Shown here: piece by piece, positions 9,295-20,475 of the stretch
Numbering within the stretch: position 1 is the stretch's first letter
Layout of the letters: the number at the start of each line of letters is the position of its first letter
NCBI GenBank assembly: GCA_003427395.1
Contig: BFEA01000186.1
Location: forward strand, 221,344 to 259,094
DNA from: Chara braunii
Lineage: Eukaryota; Streptophyta; Charophyceae; Charales; Characeae
Direction: 5' to 3'
DNA: 37,751 nucleotides
The notes under the pieces: model-generated
Databases searched by the model: none
Told to the model about the DNA's origin: nothing
Seen by the model: only the letters and a program-made list of their open reading frames with translations
Program-made: the position numbers and the translations under genes

Positions 9295-10716
9295 TTAGTC
9301 TAAGGCAGGACCTTTACCCTTCTTATCTCTTTCGTAGGCTCGTACTATATCTGGAGTTGTCTCTAGAAGTTCTGTTCGCATGAACCAGCGGTCGTCTTCT
9401 GGCTCTTGATAGGCGAATCTGACTTTGTATTGCTTCTGGGGACGACCTCTACCTCCTGTCCTGAAGATATCCTCACCTACTATCCCTTCAATGTCATATC
9501 TTCGATCCATATCTGGAGGAATCATAGATATGCATGATGGGAACTGTTGACTTGTGACGCAAGGTAACAACTTTGACGCATGGAACACTGGGTAGGTGTG
9601 TAGGTGTGCTGGGATCGCAATAGTATAGGACGGCCCATCCTCTCCGCCCTTGACTTCTAGGACAGGCCATGGTCCTCTATACGCAGGCAACAACTTTTGT
9701 GAGATGTTTTCCTCAGGGGCAAACTCTTTTGACTTGACCCAGACTAAGTCGCCTACTTGAAACTGTCTGGGGCGACGGTGCTTGTTAGCTTGTTCTATCA
9801 TTCTATGTTGGGCTTTCCTGAGGTTGTCAACAACGGTAGCTATCTCTTTCTCGTGTTGTATCGCAAACTCTCGTGTATCGGGCGGTAGCCTCTAGATCTA
9901 ATCCCGGTTAAGTCCTTCAAATGGTCTGCCCGGTCTAAAGGACTTGTGCAATTCGTTGGGAGTGCGACACGTAGATAAGTGCACGCTATTATTGTAGGCA
10001 CTGGCTACCTTTGGGAGTATCTGATCCCAGTTGATTTGATCGGGCCTAATGTACATTCTAATAACTTGTTGCAGGAGCTTGTTCATCTGTTCAGTCTGGC
10101 CGTTAGTCTCAGGATGAGGACTAGATGACATCAGCAACCCATAAACTTTCATCAGCTCCTGCCAGTTCTGACTAGTGAATCTGGTATCCCTATCACTAAC
10201 TATCGACAACGGTATACCATACTCGTTGACCCAATGGTAAAAAAACTTTTGAGCTACCAAGTCTGTGCGTGCCTCTGCAGGCAAAGGAACAAAAACTGCG
10301 TACTTGCTAAATCTATCTACTATGACCATGACTTGACTTTTGCCATGCCTCCTCTTGACTTGAGTATCCATAAAGTCGATGGACACATAATCTCCGGGTC
10401 TATCAGGAATAGGCAGGGGTCTGAGAAGACCAAGAGGGGCGCGCGTAGTAGCCTTGTTTCGTTGACAAGCTTTACAACTGCGGACATACTCTATGCAGTC
10501 GGCCTTCATACCAGGCCAGATGTACGCGCGCATGAGGTTGGCTAGTGTCTTTTGCCAACCAAAGTGTCCCTCTGTATGATGGCATTCCCCTAAGATCAGA
10601 CTACGGATCTCTTCCCTGTTGAGAACGCACAGGCGGTCAACTACATTAGTCTTCTCGAATAATAAGCCATCAGTAGAGGGAGAGAGAGGGAGAGAGAGAG
10701 AGACTGCATCGGTCAT
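9295..10716 (-). pseudogene. Ty3/gypsy copy A: integrase and pol C-terminus
   Basis: The reading frame keeps the integrase zinc finger (residues H47, H51, C81, C84 counted from the ATG at 10716). The catalytic core follows, with SIDF (D114), IVSDRDTRF (D175) and TNGQTEQMN (E209). The D175-E209 spacing is one or two residues shorter than the usual D-x35-E. After RD at 9898 two in-frame stops occur. The same frame then resumes with the pol C-terminus: VGDLVWV, GPSYTI, HLHTYPVFHASKLLP, QYKVRFAYQ and DRWF. This runs to 9295. Gag, protease, RT and RNase H are missing. The 5' edge runs into a GA-rich tract (10675-10704), so the copy is truncated and dead. The best relative in the window is copy C. 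Confidence 0.93.
10675..10704. repeat. Short GA-rich tract at gypsy A break
   Basis: GAGGGAGAGAGAGGGAGAGA-type sequence sits where recognisable integrase coding stops on the 5' side of copy A. It may mark the deletion or rearrangement point. Confidence 0.6.
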
Positions 10717-13092
10717 GTACCTCCTCTATGAATGCATCACGCATCATATTTGTTTTTGCGGGCGAAGCCGCAACAGGTCATCTAGCGTGTTACGATGCTG
10801 GCTAATTCCAAAATGCAAACTCACAAGGAAAGACTATGCCACCCAATTGCGAAAGAAGTGAAAGCACTTGCAAAGAGATAGAGACCAAAGAAGAAGAAAG
10901 AAGAAGAAAAGAAGAAGAAGAAGATGATGTACACCAACAAAACCAATGACAAATTTTCCTCTTCTTTCTCCACTCTCCTCTTCATCCAATAATAATAGTA
11001 ACAATGAACGGTTGAGCCAGAACCGATGTCCGAAGTTCCCTCTTACTGCCAGCACAACAAGAGGTCCACCATAGCCATGGCCTTCCAGTTCTTCGATCTC
11101 ACACTGGCCTAGGCTATGGCGGACTACTAAGGGCCTTGCCCTGACATGCAAAAGACAATGCAAAGTAGCTATGGTCGTTGCTCTTCAGGTTGCCATGCCT
11201 GACTTTGCCTTGAAGCCTTCTTAGTGCAGCGCTACCCAACTGGGGCCTTCCAGATGCAACACCTAACAAGGTGATGAAGATGGCATTCACCATAGTGAGG
11301 TAAGTACCTAGCCACTCTCCTCCTTTTCCCCCTTCTTCCTTCTCCTCAAGTTGGGCTGCTTGCCATAGCCAGGCAGAGCGCCCAACTCTCCTCCTTCCTC
11401 CGCAGCAGCGCTGTGAGAACCAGCACCCGCTCAAGCAGCATGACACCCAAACTTGCATACCGCAAATGAGGAGGAGCTACTCGCTCCTCGAGGAGATATA
11501 GCGGCCAACCAGCCTCACGGCTGGTGACTTCCAGGCCGTGCAGCCTCGAAGCAACCAGTACCTCCTCCCTTTTGGAGGGAAGCATCATTGCAGGCTTTGA
11601 TATCGTCCGGACCGTCCCTAGGCTCTGCCTTCTTGGACTGGTACCCACATAGACCTAGGCCTACTGCTATTGCGGCTCTAAAAATACCAACTTTTCTTCT
11701 TCTTCTGCTAGGCCACCGCTACTTGAGTTCTACGGCCTAGCCTAGTGTGTTTTTCCCGGCTACAAACCTCAAAGTCACGTCCAGAGGTAAGTACTGACCC
11801 CCGCGGAAACACACACACTCGAGCACGCGGCCATTCCGACAAAGCGCATGCTCTTTCCCCACCTGGATCGAGTCAGCTCGCGTACTCTCTTTTCTCTCGC
11901 TTTCTGCGATCGCGCGCTACCTGGCGTTCTAGTCATACAGCAATCGCTCACGAGCGGCCTCCATTTGTTCCCTCGCGGTGCTTAGGTCTACCCTGGCGTC
12001 GCTTAGATTTGCCCACGCGGTCTCGACGGGCCCACGGACATCCTCTATCCTCTAGCGCGTTGCTCATCCAACGCTTGAGCAGCTTCGCTTAGTGTTCGAG
12101 CAGCTTTGCTCACCCGCACACAACCTGTAGATTAGCCCGTGAGCAGCTTTGATTGCCCGTGCACAACTCAATTGCCCACGCACAGCCCGATACTTTTGCT
12201 CACTATCTACATGTGTGCAGCTTCGAACCTCCGCGCGCACAACTCTTTGCTTTTGTGTCTGCTCGTTTCCCGTGCGACTTCCTACTTACGCACGTTTCTC
12301 CGTGCCCATGCGGCCGACTCCTTAATCTCACGCTCTCACTCACACTTGCATGCAATCTAACTTTGCGTTGACAAATGTTCCTCTTGCATTTTGATCTTAG
12401 CTTGAGGATAGAGCTCTTTTCTCGCTTGACCGCGCAAGAACGGAGCTTTCTTCCCTTTCTAAGCGCGCGCTTAGAATGCGGAAACGCTAGATAGCTTTCG
12501 TGCGGTTATCTTCTTGGTTTCCCGAACTTATGGATCAAGGTGCTGATTAGCTTTCCACACGTGAGTTGATCTTGCTCCCTTGGGAAGTCCCTCTGCGTGA
12601 TTGTGCTTCCCTTTACAAGCGCTTGTTACCACTCCTAGATTGCTCGCTTCAATCACGTGTGTCTGAGCAGTCTCGAGTGATTTGCTCGCGTCTGTCCGGT
12701 CACAAAATCCCTGTTCCCTATTGCACATGCAGGACACTATGGAGAACAGAGCGCAAGACTATGTCCCCTTCCTCTGGTACGCCAAAATACTCAATTAGTC
12801 CGTCGATTGAGACCAATAGCAGGCAGAGGGCCGAAGGCCGACGTGCATTCGTGTGCTTCCCCAAGTGCACAAGGCCGAAGGGCTGCAGGGTATGCGTCCC
12901 TGAAAACGACCGCTCTTCGAGCCGCCTCATCTCGTATAAGCGCCAGGGGGCTTGCATCACAGCTCCAGGCACGAAGTGCAGCAAAACATGCTGGACATGA
13001 AGTGCAGACACTTCGCGTCTGCTTTTCGAGCCTCTATGAATGTGCTATTTCGGCATGCTTTGTTTCCTCTATTGTTGCCAGTTGCCATATGC
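10717..13092. other. No gene seen; (AAG)n and short repeats
   Basis: An AAG-rich microsatellite lies at 10887-10926. CTAGGCC/GGCCTAG arms flank about 11710-11742. The words GAGCAGCTT(T/C)G and CCCGTG recur at 12070-12230 as a weak degenerate repeat. Many open frames exist, but none has a domain. Confidence 0.5.
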
Positions 13093-13207
13093 CCCTACCT
13101 TCTTCCCCCGAATACAATGTACGGTCGTTATAGTTGTATTTAGACTGAAAGATACCCCAAATACAGCTATAATTACCGTACCTTGTACTCGGTGGAAGAA
13201 GGTAGTG
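13093..13207. mobile_element. Fold-back element with 47-bp arms
   Basis: The arms 13095-13141 and 13159-13205 are inverted copies, 41 of 47 positions paired with no gaps, around a 17-nt loop (13142-13158). Each arm starts CTACCTTCTTCC(C/A)CCGA. That resembles the ends of the large insertion at 26090-31366. The right end reads GGTAGTG outward, so its complement starts CACTACC. The left end has CCCTACC instead. Flanking triplets are TGC and TGA, an imperfect 3-bp duplication. The best reading is a miniature CACTA-like fold-back element. An RNA hairpin such as a miRNA precursor is an alternative. Confidence 0.7.
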
Positions 13208-14171
13208 TGAAGTTCGGTCGCACACTTTGATAACTATAGGTGACCTTACGGCCGCCCTCAAAACCACATTCGTAAGATGACAATTTTTAGTGTGCGTAGG
13301 TCGTGCCCTCCTGGCACACGATGTCCACTCCGAGTGGGTTGTGCGTCCTTGACCAACACCCCCAAGATCAGGGACTGGTACGCCAGAGGACCAGCACACT
13401 TATGTGTGCCAGTACGTGCTATAGTCCGGAATGCCCCAAGTTTGGGCTCGGTTCGGTTTAAATGCCTCGCTGGGCCCAGAAGCAGCAGCTCACATTACAC
13501 CGGTATCATCTAGATTCGGGCACTTTGTCGAGAAGTTTGCAGCGCCCTTGTACCACCCTTACCTCTGAGCGGGTGCCCGAGCCTACCTCGTCCACCGAAT
13601 AGCAACAAGTACTATGAAGCAGGCCATACTGTCGGGAGTTCGCAGCGGCCCAATACCGAAGTTATACCGGCCTGGTCCTTTTTCTGAATAATCTAATTAT
13701 TTTCAATTTTTGCTAGGCAATCACTTAGCAATTAAATAGGGGCGGTTGACGCATGTCCCGATGGTTATTAAAGGCCCAATGCTCGTTCACTCAGTAATTC
13801 TCGCTCAATTGGTTGTCGCACCTTAAGCGTAGTCCAAACTTTGACATATTCAGTTTTCTCGCTTGATAGCCTCCCTCCACTTGAACCTTTGTCGTGAGCA
13901 CTTTCGTCGTTCGAGCCTCGGTCGGTGGCTGCAACTCAAAGCAAACATAACCCCTTTCACAAATCGAACATGAGCGCACACAATTTTCTCTCTTTTTCCC
14001 TTCTCCTCAATCTTTTGCCGACCTCTCATCTAACTGGCGAAACATCCCATTTTTACTACGTGTATCTCCTTTATAACCGGAAGGTCCACAATCTTATTTC
14101 CTTGCGTGGCATTCATCGGTCCTTGCATTTCCCTCACATATGGCAACATCGGCAGGCTTCCTTCACCCTAT
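13208..14171. other. No recognisable feature
   Basis: This is unique-looking sequence with scattered short frames. GGGCTCGGTTCGG near 13444 resembles words inside the hAT-like insert at 18547-18906, but the similarity is too short to call. Confidence 0.45.
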
Positions 14172-14955
14172 TCATGTAATCTTCTCTGTCAAATAGCACA
14201 TTTTCCAAGTGTCGGGCGGTGATAGGCTTGAGCCGCCCGACAACGTTACCCCTTTCTCAAGAGTGAGGTCCCTTCGAGCGAGTAACTCATTCTGAGTCCT
14301 TGCAAAATGCATCATAGGCGTAGATAAAAAAGAGAGTTGTGGTCTGTTCATAAGGTGTGAGTGTTGCAAAGAATTTGGTTGTCTAGCCAACGACCATCTG
14401 TCGTTTGTAAGCGTTGACAATATGAGGTGCATTCTGTAACAACTATTTTCTATCAATCCAGTAGTATCAAACGGATGATATAGGAAGTGAACCTTATATT
14501 GTATGTTCCTCCCTTCCTTCATGTGAAATAATTTGGTCGATTTCGTGGCCACCATTGATAGCACGAGGGATCATAGGCTCTCGACAAGGAAAAGACTCAT
14601 CAACAATATGGGGAAACAATTCGAACGCGCGAAAGACCAGATACGTGTGCAGATGAGGTGGCACATCAATCACATACGAAGGACCAAACACATTATCCTG
14701 TACCGTCATCAAAACCTGCCAAGGGCCATAGTACAGTGGAAGAAGCTTTCGCAACTGTCCCTCTTCTTCAGAAAATTTTGACATTTTGACCCAGACATAA
14801 CTCCCTACTTCAAATTTCCCTTCTTTGCGTGAATTGTTAGCATACTTGATTATGGCATGTTGGCACTTGGTCATTGCTGCAACAACGACTTTGAGCAAGC
14901 GTGGGTACTCGCACGACAACACTCTGCTCAAAGCCAAAGTGTCCACTCCAACCAC
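14172..14955 (-). pseudogene. Ty3/gypsy copy E: pol C-terminal remnant
   Basis: From 14955 the frame reads a pol C-terminus with FEVGSYVWV, YYGPWQVL, FGPSYVIDVPPHLHTYLVF and ELFPHI. These correspond to VGDLVWV, GPSYTI and HLHTYPVFHASKL in copy A. Near 14500 the frame shifts by one, and the following frame (to 14172) reads IQYKVHFLYHPF and DRWSLARQ, matching QYKVRFAYQEP and DRWF in copy A. No integrase core remains upstream. The tail LEKGV at about 14246-14260 lies over GAGAAAGGGG, a purine-rich tract that could be the polypurine tract. This is an old, deeply truncated copy. Confidence 0.85.
14211..14241. other. 9-bp perfect hairpin near gypsy E 3' end
   Basis: GTCGGGCGG (14211-14219) pairs with CCGCCCGAC (14233-14241) around a 13-nt loop. 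It lies just beyond a purine-rich tract at the end of copy E, so it may be inside the 3' LTR. Its function is unknown. Confidence 0.6.
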
Positions 14956-15963
14956 GCATTGTCATCCGTTTTCCAATCAGGCCAAGTCTGGCGATCGGAA
15001 AGTCAACAGGCCATCACGCAATATGATGATTTTTTGCAATAAATAATTAATGAAAAATGTGTGAGGGTTTATGCCTCGGCAAACGGGCCCTGCAGTAGGC
15101 TCGTGCCCGACCCAAGTGAAGGTGCCCCCCCTGAATCTCAATGCGCCTTGAACTCAATAATTTTTAAAAATTTTGTTCTACGTTGTCGAGCGCATCGGCT
15201 CCAGCCTTTTTTGCAAAGTGCGGGAGCCCTCCCAGCCACGTCACGCAAAACAAACCCCGCGAACCCCCGAGACGGGCGTGGTTGCGTCGCCCCTTCGTTG
15301 CTCTAGTCGACTGCGGTAGTTGTACTTCTCGTGGTCTCCTAAGACAAGATAGGTTCCCGCGGGGCACAACTTACCTTCCCTAAGGGGCTGTCACCACCCT
15401 TAGGGGGTATCCCTACTGAGCTACTGACCCACGTGCGAAAGCTTTTACATGCAATTTTAGAGATAGGTCAATCGAGGGTGTTTGCTTGTTTCGTTGTAGC
15501 ATAGGTACGCATGAGTAAAACGTCATCGTATCCCGAACGTTGCTCGTGGCACAGGGCACTGATCTCCCAAGCATGAGGCATATACCAGTCAACTAGGACG
15601 GTCTCAACCAGACGTGAAACCCATCAATCAATCCTAGTCCCTTGAACATAATTCACACATATATATATATATATATATAAAATCATTAAGTAAAGACACA
15701 TGCTAAAAACATACTCGTATAAAAAAGCATTCTTCCAACCAAAATCTCAGCAAACCATTGGTGTCGAGATACAACACTTAAAAGACCCTTTTACATACAA
15801 CTGGTTCAGTAAGCAAAAATTGTCAGTGCAATGTTGAACCAACTTCAGTCGACTTGAGTTGATGAATTCACCTGCCAAAAACAATTATTCCTCGTCCTTG
15901 ATAAAATCGAAATTCCAAGTTATAACTGCAAAAAGTCACGGCGTCAATGAAATTCCCTGCTTA
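14956..15963. other. No gene seen; (AT)n at 15659-15679
   Basis: A short AT dinucleotide run lies at 15659-15679. The rest contains no recognisable coding, RNA or transposon feature. Confidence 0.5.
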
Positions 15964-16173
15964 NNNNNNNNNNNNNNNNNNNNNNNNNNNNNNNNNNNNN
16001 NNNNNNNNNNNNNNNNNNNNNNNNNNNNNNNNNNNNNNNNNNNNNNNNNNNNNNNNNNNNNNNNNNNNNNNNNNNNNNNNNNNNNNNNNNNNNNNNNNNN
16101 NNNNNNNNNNNNNNNNNNNNNNNNNNNNNNNNNNNNNNNNNNNNNNNNNNNNNNNNNNNNNNNNNNNNNNNNN
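15964..16173. other. Assembly gap, 210 N
   Basis: The sequence is unresolved. Frames drawn across it are meaningless. Confidence 1.
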
Positions 16174-17064
16174 TACTTCAATTGCCTCAATTGGAGTTCT
16201 ACTAGTTGAGACATATTGACAAGGTTCTTATGTCAGATCCCTGAGCAGTCCTATCTTAAATGACATATCTCCTCGTCACGCAACTCCAAAATGTTCCTAC
16301 ATGAACGGTTCGGCTAATCATCGTTGCCCAACGGTTAACGCAAAGGTGTACTTTATCCTTCTCTCCTTGCTCTGGTGTCATTACGATGTCATCATGCGAA
16401 CTCTTGGAATCGTAGGACTGACGGTTATTCTGAAAGTCGTAATCCTCCATTGTTTCCCCAGGTTTTGCCGCCAGGCAGTGTCTAAGAGTTTATCTTTCTC
16501 GTGTTCACGACAAATTTACTGTCTTGACCAATAACACGTGTTTGTTATCTTTTCCTTACTAATGTATTTACCCCTCAATGCCAAAGAATGATAATGAAAT
16601 TATCGGGGTAATCTGAATATTATCCATTCGGCGGTCCTATCTACATTGTTTTCGTTTTTTTTTGTGTGATTACCTCGTGAAACCATGAGCGTGATGGCTT
16701 CTTCAACGGGACAGTGGATGCGTGATATATCTGGATATCAGATAAAATCTCCAGAGGTCGCGTTTAACCATGATAAATTTGACGCCCCTCGTGGGCCTGA
16801 ATCTCCAGCGAGCCCAGGCGCGCGAGCTCGTCATCATCAAAAATCAAAGTCGCGACACGTCCACCTCGCACAACTTTCACTGTCCGAGTGCCATAGAGTG
16901 AGGTCATCCGTGAGGCTAACCTCCACACTATGGCTCAGAGAGGTCAACTCAATCCCAATAAATGTCGAGTTTTTGTTTCTCGGATCCGAACAACGTCGAA
17001 GCGGTCGATGGATGAGGTAATCTTGATACTCACAATGACTCGCGAGAGACGTTGGAGATTACTC
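16174..17064. other. No recognisable feature
   Basis: No domain, array or RNA is visible. The region lies 3' of gypsy copy C on its own strand, so it may hold a degraded LTR. Confidence 0.45.
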
Positions 17065-17134
17065 GCGTGATGGAAACATAAGGTATAACCATATTGCTTG
17101 CGCGATGGAAATATAAGGTATAACCATAAAATTC
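17065..17134. repeat. 35-bp tandem duplication
   Basis: GCG(T/C)GATGGAAA(C/T)ATAAGG followed by TATAACCATA occurs at 17065 and 17100, 35 bp apart with two substitutions over the shared part. Confidence 0.9.
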
Positions 17135-17168
17135 CCCAAAAGTTCGAGCCATATGGGCTGGAACATCT

Positions 17169-17244
17169 TGGGACTCGAATTTGGGGTCTGCAATGTGAAA
17201 ATGCCTTTCACTCTCACCGCGATGATTTTGAGGTCCTCCTAGAA
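17169..17244 (-). repeat. Post-pol block shared with gypsy copy A
   Basis: This is the counterpart of 9201-9290, immediately beyond the pol C-terminus of copy C. It keeps GAGGTCCTCC and TTTCACTCTCACCG. It supports A and C being members of one gypsy family. Confidence 0.6.
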
Positions 17245-17255
17245 AGTTGCAAACT

Positions 17256-18546
17256 TTACGTATCTACTATGTTGACACCTCTACGAGCCCTTTCATAATA
17301 AGAAACTATATGCGGGGCCGTCTCAATTAACTCTGCTTTCTGTAAACCAACAATCTTCCATAGGCTCCTGGTAAGCAAATCTGACTTTGTAATGTCGTTG
17401 GGGCCTCCCTCTGCGTTCTGATTTGTAGACATCTTCTGCAACTATACTGTCTTCATCATACTTACCATTCAGATCTGGAGGGATCATAAGTCTTCTCGGT
17501 GGAAATTGATCATTATTGATACAGGGAAGCAACTTAGAGGCATGAAACATCGGATAGGTATGTAAATGAGGTGCAGTTTCAACAACAAAGGATCACCAAC
17601 GACGTCGAGAATCTGTCACGGTCCCCCATATGCAGGTAGCAACTTCTGCAATATGTTTTCTTCGGGGAAAAACTCTTTTGACTTGATCCAAAATGGATCG
17701 TCTATGACGAACTGCGAAGGTCTATGATGCTAATTGGCTTGCTCAATCATCTGGTGTTGAGCTTTCATAATATTCTCCCTGACACGTTCCAAGTACTTTT
17801 CATATTATACAATAAATTTTATTGTACCTGGCAGCAATCTCTGGATTTGGTGAAGCTTCAGACAATCAATGGGCCGCCCGGGACTCCGTCCCATGTGCAA
17901 TTAATTAGGCAATTAACCTGTAGGCAGTCGCACAAAGTTGTTATAGGCACTAGCTACTTTGGGAAGATGCTCATCCCAGTCAATCTTATCGGACCTTACA
18001 TACATGCACACTTGCTGAAGTAGTTTATTCATTTTTTTTGTGTGACGTTTGTTTCGGGGTGCCTGCCTGATGACATAGTCAACTTAGAATCGTAGACATT
18101 CATCAGTTGTTGCCAGTGCTCGCTGAAAAACCTTGTGTCCCTATCACTCACGATAGTCAAGGGATGTTTGTGGTCCTTAACCCGGTAATTGAAGAACTCC
18201 TTGATTACGAAGTCAGTCTTCGCCTCTGTAGGGAGTGGTATAACAACATGAAATTTAGTGAACATGTCGACGATTAATAGCACTTGACTTTCCCATTTCT
18301 GCTCTTGACTTTAATATATATAAAGTTTATGGACACAGAGTCTCCAAGACCAGACGAAAAAGGTAGCAGTTTCAGTAGTCCACGGGGAGGCTGCGTGGAG
18401 CTCTTATTTCTCTAACACACCTTGTAGCCCTAAATGTAGGCTAGGCACATGCTCCATTTCAGTCCACGTGCACAAACGAAGGCGATTAACATAACTGTTT
18501 CTCCATTATTTGGAATGCACAGTCTATCATGCACATCAGTCGGTTC
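17256..18546 (-). pseudogene. Copy C integrase and pol C-terminus
   Basis: From 18546 the translation aligns with copy A's integrase: DRLCIP, then a frame with RNK and PRGLLKLLP, then VSINF. In VSINF the first catalytic Asp of copy A (SIDF) is Asn. After a frameshift near 18290 the core continues with LLIVDMFTKF and TIVSDRDTRF, then HPETN (18283-18029). The NGQTE glutamate motif is disrupted (NVTQKK). The C-terminus reads FHASKLLP, RGRPQRHYKVRFAYQEP (17550-17323), then KAELIETAPHIVSYYER (to 17256) in another frame. It is inactive, with D-to-N plus several frameshifts. Confidence 0.85.
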
Positions 18547-18906
18547 CTGTGTAGCACACCGAACATGTTCAGCGCCCCACCGAGCAGCCGAAAATGTTCG
18601 GACGCTTGGCCGAGCAGGAATCGAACATGTTCGACCGAGCTCAAATTAGGGGGTTGTTGAGCGCGTCCTCATGTGTTTGTGGTGTGTGGACTGTGTGCGG
18701 GGTGTCTTTGGGGTCTGTGTGTGCGTGTGTGTGGTGTTTGTGTGCGTGTATGTTTAGGAGTGATGAACAATGCCCCCCAGGGCCCCCCAACCCCTATATA
18801 TATAAAAATAAAATAAAATAATAAAAATAAATAAAAATGTTCGGGCTCGGTCTATTTTGGGCCACGTTTGGGCTCGGTCATCGAGCCCGAGCGCAATGCT
18901 ACGCAG
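18547..18906. mobile_element. hAT-like 360-bp non-autonomous element
   Basis: The direct repeat GTCGGTTC occurs at 18539-18546 and 18907-18914, an 8-bp target duplication. The insert starts CTGTGTAGCA (18547-18556) and ends TGCTACGCAG (18897-18906), which are 10-bp terminal inverted repeats with one mismatch. Removing the insert plus one GTCGGTTC makes the flanking gypsy pol frame align with the GLLFE...DRLC stretch of copy A. The insert is non-coding. It holds the palindrome TCGAACATGTTCGA (18621-18634), GTTCGG/CGAGC-rich ends, a TG-rich middle (18670-18760) and an A-rich tract (18799-18837). An 8-bp duplication with short inverted ends is typical of hAT transposons. No transposase is present. 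Confidence 0.88.
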
Positions 18907-18982
18907 GTCGGTTCAAACAACAATCCCTGGGTCACGCGATAGTTCGGAACTTTGTGTGGCATTGTTTTCACCTTATCAATCA

Positions 18983-19249
18983 GCTTACTATAAACCGGAT
19001 AATCAAATATAGGCGACTTTAATCTTCTCTTGCAAATCGACAACAGCATCAAGGTAAGTCACTATGGCACCGAAGAAATTTGCTCGCCTACTCAAAGCAT
19101 CTGCGACGACATTATAGCTTACTATAAACCGGATCATCAATGTAGGCGACTTTAATCTTCTCTTGCAAATCGACACCAACATCAAGGTAAGTCACTATGG
19201 CACCAAAGAAATCTGCTCGCCTACTCAAAGCATCTGCGACGACATTATA
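18983..19249. repeat. ~134-bp tandem duplication inside gypsy C
   Basis: The segment from GCTTACTATAAACCGGAT (18983) through GACGACATTATA (19116) is repeated at 19117-19249 with a few substitutions and one single-base deletion. The minus strand encodes the VADALSRRA motif and the RNase H-integrase linker, so part of the linker is duplicated. Confidence 0.93.
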
Positions 19250-19299
19250 CTTCCCTTTTACTGGTTTTAGTTTGAAGTCGAATTGATCAATCTTCGCAG

Positions 19300-20450
19300 C
19301 CCACCTAGTAAACTTAGGCTACTAGGGGCCAAGGTTTTCAACCAGCGAAGTGTTTCATGGTCAAAGTAGGCTCTGAAATGTTGTCCTAGGAGATAATGTC
19401 GCCAATGATTCGGTGCCTCTGTAAGAGTGAACAACTCACGCTCGTACGTCGAGGCCCCGACTCTCTTAGTAGGTAGTCTACAAGATTTAAACTATACAGG
19501 CCTATACCCCTTACCATTGTTTTGTTGGAGTACAACGCCAATCCCATATTGGCTTGCATCAGTGGTAACTATAAACGACAATGATGGGTCAACTATCTTG
19601 AGGACCGGATACTCTATTAAGAACTTTTTCAATCTCTTGAGTGACGAGGTACAGTCTTTGTCCCATTTCCAGATTGTCTCCTTCCTCAGTAGCCTACGCA
19701 ATGGTGCAGTGATGACGATGAATTTCCGTACAAATTTTCGGTAGTAGTTAGCCAGACCTAGGAACGAGTGCAGTTCCGTCAGCGTGTGCGGAGTCTACCA
19801 ATCTCTAATTGCTGGTATTTTTGCGTATTCCAATCTCATCCCATCTCCGTCGAGCACATGTCCCAAATACAACACCTGACGCTTGGCCCATTCATACTTC
19901 TTCGGGTTTAGCTTAACTTAGTGTCTCGCAACTTTCCCAACGCTAAACGAATGTGCTGTTGATGTTCCTCTAGAGTCTTGCTGAAAATTAGAATATCATC
20001 CAAATATAGAACTACAATTTTATCTAACCACTCACAAAAGAGATCGTTCATGCAACGTTGGAAGGTAGGAGGGGCATTCGTTAGTCCAAACGACATGACC
20101 ACAAACTCATAGTGCCCATATCGTGTCCTAAGGTCGTCTTGTGCTGATCTTCGAGCAGTACCTCTATCTGATGGTAACCCAACTTCAAATCTATCTTTGA
20201 GAAGTACTTGCAACCCTGCACCCTATCCAATAGATCATTTATTATCGGCAACGGCTCAATGTTCTTCACAGTGATTGCATTGAGCCCCCTGTAGTTTATA
20301 CACATGCGTAAGTCGCCTTCTTTCTTTGGCACAAATAGGACCGATTCACCATACGGTGACGAGCTTGGCTTAATCCACCCTTTCTTTATGAGTTCGTCAA
20401 GCTGTTTGCACAACTCATTGAGTTCTTTGGGAGACATCCGATAGATGGGG
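19300..20450 (-). pseudogene. Copy C reverse transcriptase and RNase H
   Basis: The RT starts near 20437 with [33 protein letters not shown] and YFSKIDLKLGYHQI (palm motif A Asp in KIDL). A frameshift near 20150 follows QHKT. The other frame continues TRYGHYEFVVMSFGLTNAP and YLDDILIFSKT, where the catalytic YLDD is intact at 19995-20006. The connection/RNase H part (19701-19492) keeps DPSLSFIVTTDASQYGIG, with the RNase H Asp of TDAS present. Stops separate the segments at about 19907 and 19490. The catalytic motifs survive, but the protein cannot be made as one chain. Confidence 0.92.
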
Positions 20451-20475
20451 CCCTTTGGAGTCTTACTACTGGGTT

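Noticed and set aside
15859-16219. Frames crossing the N gap
   Set aside because: They consist mainly of unresolved bases.
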